Shown here piece after piece: positions 58,206-64,000 of a DNA stretch of 64,000 nucleotides. Within the stretch, counting starts at the first letter, position 1; every line of letters begins with the position of its first letter. Both the position numbers and the translations under genes were made by a program. The DNA lies in NCBI RefSeq assembly GCF_030077735.1, contig NZ_JASJEU010000019.1, positions 81,146 through 145,145 of the forward strand. Reading direction: 5' to 3'. The notes under the pieces are model-generated. The model was given only the letters and a program-made list of their open reading frames with translations, searched no databases and was not told the DNA's origin. The stretch is from Gordonibacter faecis (GTDB taxonomy: Bacteria; Actinomycetota; Coriobacteriia; Coriobacteriales; Eggerthellaceae).

Positions 58206-59135
58206 CTAGTTCAGGAAGTCCTCGAGAATCTCCTGCTCGGCTTCTTCTTCCGTTAGGCCCAGTGTCATCAGCTTCACAATTTGGTCGCCGGCGATCTTGC
58301 CGATGGCGGCCTCGTGGATGAGTTGTGCGTCCTCGCTGGCGGCCTCAATGCCGGGGATGGCCGTGACCTTCGCCTTCCCCATGATGATGGCGTCGCACTG
58401 TACGTGACCGCGGCAGGCTGCCTCGCCGATGACCAGCGGATTGAACACCTGCTTGGAGTTGTCCTGCGCCACCGAACGCGAGATTACCTGCACGCTGGAG
58501 TCGTCGCCCTTGAGCTCAATCTTCATGTTCGACGTGGCCACCTGGTCATCATGCGTGAGCAGCTTTTCGGTAAGCACCAGCTTCGCGCCGGCGCCCAATT
58601 CGGCGTTCGTGTCGCGCACGGTGGACGACACGCCGCGCAGCTGGGTGAGTTCCATCTCGCAGCTGGCGTTCTCTTCCATCACCACGTTCGTCACAGGGTT
58701 CAGGATGCGCTCGCCGGTGCCGGTACCTTCGCCATAGTGCTTCTCCACGTACTTGACGTGGGAATTCTTGCCGCAGTAGAACGTGTGGATGCCGTCGTGT
58801 TCAGAAGCCTGGTGGCTCTCGTTGTGAATGCCGCAGCCCGCCACAATGGTGACGTCGCAGTCGTCTTCGATGTAAAACGTGTTGTACACGACGTCCTTCA
58901 GGCCCGCCTGCGTCACGATGACCGGGATGTATACCGTCTCGCCCTTCGTGCCGGCTTTGATGCGGATGTCGATGCCGGGGTTATCCGACTTCGTGGAAAT
59001 TTCGATGTTTGCGGACGAGTGGCGCTCAACGAGTTGCCCGTCCTTGCGGATGTTGAACGCGCCTTTCGGCATGCCATGAATGTTGGCAATCTCGGCGAGC
59101 AAACTCTCGTCGATGGGGGACAAATCTACAGCCAT
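58206..59135 (-). CDS. sufB: SufB/SufD-family Fe-S scaffold protein of a two-gene Suf system
   Basis: 309 residues, shorter than classical SufB (about 470) and like the SmsB scaffold of minimal SufBC systems. The beta-helix core is recognisable in 'GCGIHNESHQASEHDGIHTFYC' and 'LNPLVIGEAACRGHVQCDAIIMG'. C-terminal 'HEAAIGKIAGDQIVKLMTLGLTEEEAEQEIL' is the conserved SufB/D end. Cysteines at the GCG and CRGHVQC positions may hold the nascent cluster. The ATG at 59135 follows AAGGAG, 12 bases after the sufC stop. With SufC it should assemble [Fe-S] clusters for the many Fe-S enzymes here. Confidence 0.88.
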   Translation of the reverse strand: MAVDLSPIDESLLAEIANIHGMPKGAFNIRKDGQLVERHSSANIEISTKSDNPGIDIRIKAGTKGETVYIPVIVTQAGLKDVVYNTFYIEDDCDVTIVAGCGIHNESHQASEHDGIHTFYCGKNSHVKYVEKHYGEGTGTGERILNPVTNVVMEENASCEMELTQLRGVSSTVRDTNAELGAGAKLVLTEKLLTHDDQVATSNMKIELKGDDSSVQVISRSVAQDNSKQVFNPLVIGEAACRGHVQCDAIIMGKAKVTAIPGIEAASEDAQLIHEAAIGKIAGDQIVKLMTLGLTEEEAEQEILEDFLN

Positions 59136-59147
59136 GTGACTCACTCC

Positions 59148-59924
59148 TTAGCAGGTGGTGGGGATTTCGGTCAGGTGCAGCTCGGGGGGCTCGGTGAAGG
59201 TGCAGCCGGGGATGCCCTTCGCCACGAAACCGAGCTTCGGCATGAGGTCGGCCGGGGTGCCGGTTTCGGCCACTTTGCCTTCGCGGAGAAGCACAATTTC
59301 GTCAGCCAGTTGGATGATGCGCTCCTGGTGCGAGATGATGACGATGGAACGGCCGTCGCGCGCCTCGTGGATGTCGCGAAACGTTTCGGTCAGGCGGTCG
59401 AAACTCCACAGGTCGATGCCCGCCTCGGGCTCGTCGTAGATAGCGAGTTTCGGGTCGCGCGCGAGGATGGTGGCAATTTCGATGCGCTTTACCTCGCCGC
59501 CCGAGAGGTTCTTGTCCACCTCACGCGTGAGGTAGTTTGCCGAGCAGAGGCCCACGCGGGCGAGGTACTCGTTGCACGACAGCATGGGCAGCTTTTTGCC
59601 GGCCGCGATGTCGAGCAGCTTCTTCACCTTCATGCCCTTGAAGCGGGCGGGCTGCTGGAAGCCGTAGCCGATGCCCTTCTTCGCGCGTTCGGCGATGCCC
59701 AGTTCGGTGATGTCTTCGCCGTCGAAGAAGATCTGGCCCGAGGTGGGGCGCTCAACGCCCATGATGAGTTTCGCGAGGGTGGACTTGCCGCCGCCGTTCG
59801 GCCCCGTGATCACCGTGAAGCGGTCGTCGGGAATCGTGAGCGACAAGTTGTCGATGATGCGCCGCATCTCTTTGGAGCCTTCCTGAAGCGGCACTTCAAA
59901 CGTGAGGTTTTTCAATTCCAACAT
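59148..59924 (-). CDS. sufC: SufC Fe-S cluster assembly ATPase
   Basis: 258 residues. Walker A 'GPNGGGKSTLAKLI' (about 41-54), 'GFQQPARFKGMKVKKLLDIA' (Q-loop region typical of SufC), 'NLSGGEVKRIEIATILARDPKLAIYDEPEAGID' (signature then Walker B) and 'VIISHQE' (switch His) are all present. It is a soluble ABC-type ATPase that energises the SufB scaffold. It lies directly upstream of sufB on the same strand. No sufS, sufU, sufE or regulator gene is adjacent. Confidence 0.93.
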   Translation of the reverse strand: MLELKNLTFEVPLQEGSKEMRRIIDNLSLTIPDDRFTVITGPNGGGKSTLAKLIMGVERPTSGQIFFDGEDITELGIAERAKKGIGYGFQQPARFKGMKVKKLLDIAAGKKLPMLSCNEYLARVGLCSANYLTREVDKNLSGGEVKRIEIATILARDPKLAIYDEPEAGIDLWSFDRLTETFRDIHEARDGRSIVIISHQERIIQLADEIVLLREGKVAETGTPADLMPKLGFVAKGIPGCTFTEPPELHLTEIPTTC

Positions 59925-60207
59925 GGTTTGTGCTCTCCGTATCCTTCTCGTCTAATTGCTATTCTATTACTACCATTTAAGGGACGCCCCGTCAAGGCGC
60001 AGTGGCGCACATTCCCCTCACCAAGCCCCGATTGCGGGTGGATGCCCGCCGCCGCTCGATGAGAACTCGCGCGAGCTAAGAACCTCCCGCTCATGCGCCC
60101 GTTCGTCTCAATCGTTTATTCTAACTTTAATTAGCCCCACCGACCCCCTGAATGTCCCAATTTACTACTCCCAAACCTCGCATTCTTCCCCAGAACAAAT
60201 GTACGAA

Positions 60208-60223
60208 TGTTTCACGTGAAACA
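60208..60223. promoter_or_regulatory. parS centromere site (ParB-binding)
   Basis: TGTTTCACGTGAAACA is a perfect match to the bacterial chromosomal parS consensus, extended by one A/T pair plus another to a 20-base perfect palindrome (60206-60225). It lies in non-coding DNA. ParB binds such sites to segregate the origin region; they usually cluster near oriC. No parA or parB is in the window. Confidence 0.93.
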
Positions 60224-60378
60224 TTCAACGAAAAAACGAGCGCTCAAAAAAATGCGTGCTCAAAAAAAGACTATCCAAAAAAATGAGCGTTCGAAAAAGG
60301 GGGACTTAAAAAATGAGTGAAAAAAGTTTTGTGAAAAATAGGTGGAGTAAGGGGAAGTGAAAAAGTGGGCGCAAAAAA

Positions 60379-60410
60379 GATGGCGCGCAGGGGGTCCTGC
60401 GCGCCATCTC
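60379..60410. terminator. Hairpin downstream of the M16C protease gene
   Basis: 'GATGGCGCGCAGG' and 'CCTGCGCGCCATC' flank a 4-base spacer, forming a 13-base perfect stem at about 60379-60408. On the minus strand it is followed by 'TTTTTTGCG', so it is a good terminator for the gene at 60465-63467. Confidence 0.8.
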
Positions 60411-60464
60411 GGAAAACTTAATAACTATTATCTATTAAATCATTTTATAACACCAGCACCTGAT

Positions 60465-63400
60465 TTACTCGTTCAGCAGGTCGATCAGGTGGAGGTTGGT
60501 GTGCGTGCTTCCGAGGATGTCTTTGCTGCCGAAGACGCAGATCGCCTGCGCGTCGAGTGTCGCCCCAAGCGTGGGGGCGAGGGTGCGGACGGCGGCAGCA
60601 TCGGTGGCTACCATTTCTGCGCGGGTTTGCAGGCGCGCCTCGGGCGTACGTCCGCCGAAGAAGTCGCCGTCTTGGCGACGCGCCTGCACGCGCGCCTTGA
60701 GCGGCGCGTCGTAGCCGGCCACCGTGGCCACCACGTAGCCTTCCATTGCGCTCTGTTCGGGGTCGAAGGACTCCAACCACGCGGCCGACGCGGCGAAACG
60801 ATCCAGCGTCTCGTCCAGGTGCGGGTCGCGATAAGAGTAGAACCTGAGCGAGCCCGTACGCGCCGCCTGGAAGCCCGCGCCGTACGCGCCGCCCTTGACG
60901 CGCACCTCGTTCCACAGGTAATCGTAGGACAGCGCCCGCGCGGCCACCTGCCACGCGCCCGTATAGGGAGCGCCGAACTCGCGGCGGTCGAACCCTTGCG
61001 CGGCGTAGCATACGTCGGTAGGCACGATGAAGGCCTCGTTGCGCACCACGGGCTCGGGTACCTGCAGCAGGCGTTCAGCACCCTCCGTGCGGCCGGTCAC
61101 GGCTCCCGCGTTCCAGAACCGCGCGAAGTCGTCATCAGATCCCGTGAAGCTGACCACGCACCCCTCATCCACGAACAGGCGCGCAGCCAGCTCGGAAAGC
61201 TTCGCCACCAGTTCCTCGGCGCGTTCATCGAAATCCGCCAGCAACTCTTTCAGGAAGCGATAGAAGCCCACGCCGCCCAGCTTCTCCCGCACAACGCCGG
61301 CGGGCAGGTAGTATGACGAGGCGCGCGCCATGGCGGCCGCATGTCCAGCCGCGGCGAAGCCCTGCTCCATGCCGATGCGCTTCTGTTGCAGTACGTCTTT
61401 GATCTTGCTCGTGTCGGAGAAGTCGGTCTCCGTCATAATTTCCAGCGGAAGCGTGGCTGCGAACTCCACGTTCTCGGAAAGCGCGCTCGCGCTCACCACC
61501 AGCTTCGGATTGAGGTCGTCCGGTCCGTTCGCCCCTTCGTAGATGTCGGCGAAGAAGGCCAGGTTGCCCAGCTTGCCGTTTGTAAGCGTGTCAATCTCGG
61601 CCGCCGTGTGCCGCGCGGTGCCCAGCTTGCCCAGCACGAGTCCCAGCACGCCCACATAGGGCAATTCGTCGAAGGTGGCGCGCGCCAAATCAAAGTAGCG
61701 GTAGGTATACGCGATGCCGCGCGTGGGAATATCGTGGCGCACGCAGGGGAGGGGAGCGTCGTCCACCAGACCATACGTGGGTTCCTCGGGAGCGTCGGCG
61801 ATGTCTGCCACGGAAAGGCGCGGCAGCGTGGCCAGCGCCTCAGGCGAGTCCGGCTCGGTCTGCAAGCGACGCAAGCGCGCCTCTTCGTCGGCCACGCGCT
61901 CATAATCGGCGGGTTCCATATCCGCCTCAACCGCCGCGAGGCGCGCGGCCTCAAAGTCATCCACGTCACCCTCGGCGGGACGCACCTCCGCAAGTGCCCA
62001 GTGCATGCTCTCCAAAAACACGTCGGTGATCAGGCGCTCGAAGTACCCTTCACCCATCTGGCGGCGCAGCAGCGCGAAGTCATCCTCGTAGCGCAGATAC
62101 GACGTGGCCAGCTCGTCGTCGTACAGCCAGCCACCCAGCGCTGACATCGACAGCGCCACGCCATCGGCCATGCCAAAGTCACGCTCGCGCATGACAAACT
62201 CGGCGCGCGAAAGCGATGCTTCCAGCAGCTCACGGTCAACGCCGTTTTCAGCCACCTCGCGGAGCGCATTTTCGAACGCCTCGCGGAACCGCTCAGCCGC
62301 ACCAGGCTTCGCGCCCCGCAACTGCACTACCGCGAATGGCTGCAAAAGTGAGTCGGCCAAGAAGGCCAGCACGTCATCAGCCAGATCCGCATCCAAGAGC
62401 GCCCGCTTGACCGGAGCCTCGTTGCTGCCCAGAAGCGCGTCAAGCAGAATATCCACCGCCACCATGCGCGTGCGCTCAGCCACATCGCCAATCACATACC
62501 CCAAGCCCGCGCACGCATTTTCGGGCGCCGTATCCATCGTGCGCACCACGTGCGGCGCCACCACCGGCTCCTGTGCCAGCAACTCATGCGGCAACAGCTG
62601 CGGAAGCCCGTTTGCCGTGCGCTCTTCAGCACGAGCGTGCTGTTCATCGGCCACCGGAGAGAGATATCCCTCATCCAAAAACGCCAGCATGCGGTCCACA
62701 TCCAGGTCGCCGTAGAGCGTGAGATAGCTGTTATCCAGGCGATAGTGGCGCGTGTGCTCTTCCAGGAACTGCTCATACGTAAGATCGGGAATAGCCTGCG
62801 GCGTGCCGCCCGACTCAAAGCGATACGCCGTGTCGGGGAAGAGTGCGGCCTGCAACTCGTCGTAGAGCACCGAGTTCGCATCCGAAAGCGCGCCCTTCAT
62901 CTCGTTGTACACCACGCCGTTCAGCGTGAGCTGCGCCGAGCCATCCTCAGCTTCAGTGCGCGCCACCTCCGCGCCTACCACCGAGTCGCCTTCGTCGGCC
63001 TCCGCGTCGCCGGCCAGCTCAAAGTGCCAGCCCTCCTGCTCAAAAATGGCGCGCTTGTGATAGATGGCCGGATGCAGCACCGCGTCAAGGTACACGTCCA
63101 TGAGGTTCAGCAAATCCTGCTCGTTGGTGCTGGCCACCGGATACATGGTCTTGTCGGGGAACGTCATGGCGTTCAGGAACGTTTGCATGGAGCTCTTGAG
63201 CAAGTCCACAAAGGGTTCCTTCACCGGGAATTTGTCGCTGCCGCACAGCACCGAGTGCTCCAAGATGTGGAACACGCCGGTATCGTCCGCCGGGGGAGTT
63301 TTGAACGTAATGGAGAACGCCTTGTTGACGTCGTCGTTTTGCAGGTAGAGCAACTTCGCGCCACTCTTCGCGTGATGCAGCACGTAGGCCACGCCATCAA

Positions 63401-63467
63401 TCTCAGGCACCTCTTCACGCGAGCGCACGGTAAACCCATGCAGTGTTTGGTCAGGGGAAAGTTCCAT
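60465..63467 (-). CDS. M16C metallopeptidase (presequence-protease/Cym1-like)
   Basis: About 1000 residues, the usual size for the two-repeat, single-chain M16C enzymes. The inverted zinc motif HxxEH is at H67-I-L-E70-H71 ('GVFHILEHSVLCGS'), and the distal Glu lies in 'NEMKGALSDANSVLYDEL'. The N-terminal 'LHGFTVRSREEVPEIDGVAYVL' and the M16C-associated middle region are present. It digests small unfolded peptides in the cytoplasm. It has no signal. I chose the ATG at 63467; ATG 63494, with GGGGAAGAAA upstream, is equally possible. Confidence 0.92.
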   Translation of the reverse strand: MELSPDQTLHGFTVRSREEVPEIDGVAYVLHHAKSGAKLLYLQNDDVNKAFSITFKTPPADDTGVFHILEHSVLCGSDKFPVKEPFVDLLKSSMQTFLNAMTFPDKTMYPVASTNEQDLLNLMDVYLDAVLHPAIYHKRAIFEQEGWHFELAGDAEADEGDSVVGAEVARTEAEDGSAQLTLNGVVYNEMKGALSDANSVLYDELQAALFPDTAYRFESGGTPQAIPDLTYEQFLEEHTRHYRLDNSYLTLYGDLDVDRMLAFLDEGYLSPVADEQHARAEERTANGLPQLLPHELLAQEPVVAPHVVRTMDTAPENACAGLGYVIGDVAERTRMVAVDILLDALLGSNEAPVKRALLDADLADDVLAFLADSLLQPFAVVQLRGAKPGAAERFREAFENALREVAENGVDRELLEASLSRAEFVMRERDFGMADGVALSMSALGGWLYDDELATSYLRYEDDFALLRRQMGEGYFERLITDVFLESMHWALAEVRPAEGDVDDFEAARLAAVEADMEPADYERVADEEARLRRLQTEPDSPEALATLPRLSVADIADAPEEPTYGLVDDAPLPCVRHDIPTRGIAYTYRYFDLARATFDELPYVGVLGLVLGKLGTARHTAAEIDTLTNGKLGNLAFFADIYEGANGPDDLNPKLVVSASALSENVEFAATLPLEIMTETDFSDTSKIKDVLQQKRIGMEQGFAAAGHAAAMARASSYYLPAGVVREKLGGVGFYRFLKELLADFDERAEELVAKLSELAARLFVDEGCVVSFTGSDDDFARFWNAGAVTGRTEGAERLLQVPEPVVRNEAFIVPTDVCYAAQGFDRREFGAPYTGAWQVAARALSYDYLWNEVRVKGGAYGAGFQAARTGSLRFYSYRDPHLDETLDRFAASAAWLESFDPEQSAMEGYVVATVAGYDAPLKARVQARRQDGDFFGGRTPEARLQTRAEMVATDAAAVRTLAPTLGATLDAQAICVFGSKDILGSTHTNLHLIDLLNE

Positions 63468-63632
63468 TCTCAAGCAACCTTTCGTCGGATGCATAACGTT
63501 TCTTCCCCATTGTCCCACAACCCGCCCCCCAAGCCACCCCCATCATCGCATCCGCAGATTCCCGTTGCCGAAAAGAGAAACACCCCGCCCCCTAAAAAGG
63601 TGATGCGTTCCGCGCAATTGATTACTGTATTA

Positions 63633-63655
63633 GGTAGCGCGAAGCGCGTCACATT
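63633..63655 (-). repeat. Inverted partial copy of the 48974/52366 repeat
   Basis: Read on the minus strand it is 'AATGTGACGCGCTTCGCGCT' plus ACC, matching the first 23 bases of the other two copies. The rest of the 110-base unit is absent. Confidence 0.6.
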
Positions 63656-63707
63656 CTTTTGCGCGGCGAATGGGGTAGTAGGGAGTCTTCCCGCTAACGC
63701 CACACGG

Positions 63708-63747
63708 GATCCTTCGACTCCGCGCTACGCGCTCCGCTCAGGATGAC
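63708..63747. repeat. REP-like palindromic element
   Basis: 'GGATCCTTCGACTCC' runs into 'GCGCTACGCGC' and then 'GCTCAGGATGAC'. This sequence type (ATCCTTCGACTC..GCTCAGGATGAC) is found as an extragenic repeat in many bacterial genomes. Confidence 0.65.
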
Positions 63748-63850
63748 AAAGGGAGCGCCCTCGTAAGTCTTTCTTACGGGAATGGTAATCCACGCAGGGA
63801 TGCAAGCAGCGACGGCGCGAAGCTCCTAGTCTCCTTAGGGATGCATCAGT

Positions 63851-63905
63851 TCCGCCGCAGGCGGAGAGCACAACCCTGACCTGCGTTTTCGCGCTTTGCG
63901 CGAAC
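63851..63905. repeat. Extragenic repeat of family 2, copy 2
   Basis: Matches 49113-49167 with few differences: 'TCCGCCGCAGGCGGAGA', 'CAACC.TGACCTGCGTTTTC' and 'CGCG.GAAC'. Confidence 0.7.
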
Positions 63906-64000
63906 GGATGCACTGGAGTGCATCCCTCATATACTCTTTATGTCGCCAGATTTATGGCGAGTACGTCCTTTCCAATGTAGGTTGCATGTGAGATAAAGGG

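Larger units (their letters stand above)
59925..60464. other. Non-coding region around parS with A-tract array
   Basis: 540 bases without a supported gene. It holds parS (60208-60223), then eight A-tracts of 5-7 bases starting at about 60231, 60247, 60263, 60278, 60295, 60308, 60320 and 60334. The region then ends in a palindrome ('TGGCGCGC...GCGCGCCA' at about 60379-60409) that could terminate the M16 gene. Confidence 0.55.
63468..64000. other. Non-coding end region with several extragenic repeats
   Basis: About 530 bases with no supported gene. It includes an inverted copy of the 'GTGTGACGCGCTT' unit (63633-63655), a REP-like palindrome (63708-63747), the family 2 repeat (63851-63905) and a palindrome 'GGATGCACTGGAGTGCATCC' at about 63906-63925. 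Confidence 0.55.

Noticed and set aside
1..64000. tRNA, rRNA, prophage or complete insertion sequence
   Set aside because: I found no cloverleaf with T-arm consensus, no rRNA stretches, no transposase or integrase and no phage structural genes.

Overview
The window reads as chromosomal DNA of an anaerobic gut actinobacterium of the class Coriobacteriia, most likely family Eggerthellaceae. The evidence is high GC content, three separate loci for cytoplasmic molybdopterin enzymes of the catechol-dehydroxylase / transhydroxylase type, 12-TM membrane LuxR regulators, a two-gene Suf system and an M16C protease. I cannot fix the genus. There are no rRNA or tRNA genes and no CRISPR array. A perfect parS site (60208-60223) suggests the right end lies in the origin-proximal part of the chromosome.

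Layout. 1-7155: the tail of a LuxR protein, a hotdog thioesterase, a proline-rich membrane protein, a multi-cluster ferredoxin with gltX, a Lit-like membrane protein and an ATP-grasp protein. 7466-17027: metK, dinD, priA, a D-Ala-D-Ala carboxypeptidase and a large hybrid histidine kinase. 17226-22980 is locus A: MFS carrier, Mo enzyme, Fe-S partner, an 87-aa protein with a flavinylation-like motif, and a 12-TM LuxR regulator. 23102-27061: the primary sigma factor and an RlmKL-type rRNA methyltransferase. 27071-30420 (minus) is locus B: Mo enzyme, Fe-S partner and an unrecognised 180-aa protein. 30780-32162: an AAA/DUF4143 ATPase behind three phased operator-like repeats. 32336-43817 (minus) is locus C: Mo enzyme, Fe-S partner, 67-aa protein, amidohydrolase-fold protein with altered metal ligands, two MFS carriers, a second 87-aa protein with a DxxTGAT motif, an L-fucose-isomerase-like protein, an ACP-like protein and a 12-TM LuxR regulator. 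44220-48937: a FetAB-like ABC pair, two membrane-anchored proteins and pyruvate kinase. 49772-52377: a Rieske oxygenase and an unknown protein between two direct repeats. 52545-63467: ahcY, a GT2 glycosyltransferase, comF, an orphan solute-binding lipoprotein behind a structured leader, sufBC, parS and an M16C protease.

How the genes may work together. A, B and C share one core: a Mo-bisPGD-type large subunit without a Tat signal, followed closely by a ferredoxin of about 115 residues. In A and C this core comes with MFS carriers and a LuxR regulator, which fits uptake, sensing and reductive or hydroxyl-transfer conversion of small, probably aromatic, substrates in the cytoplasm. The most novel element is a pair of 87-residue proteins, one each in A and C. 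They carry exact or near Dxx(S/T)GAT motifs, the signature of ApbE-dependent covalent FMN attachment, with almost nothing else of the FMN_bind domain. Locus C adds a set of apparently repurposed enzyme folds and strong hairpins in most intercistronic gaps. metK and ahcY supply the SAM cycle. Extragenic palindromic repeats of several families punctuate the non-coding DNA.
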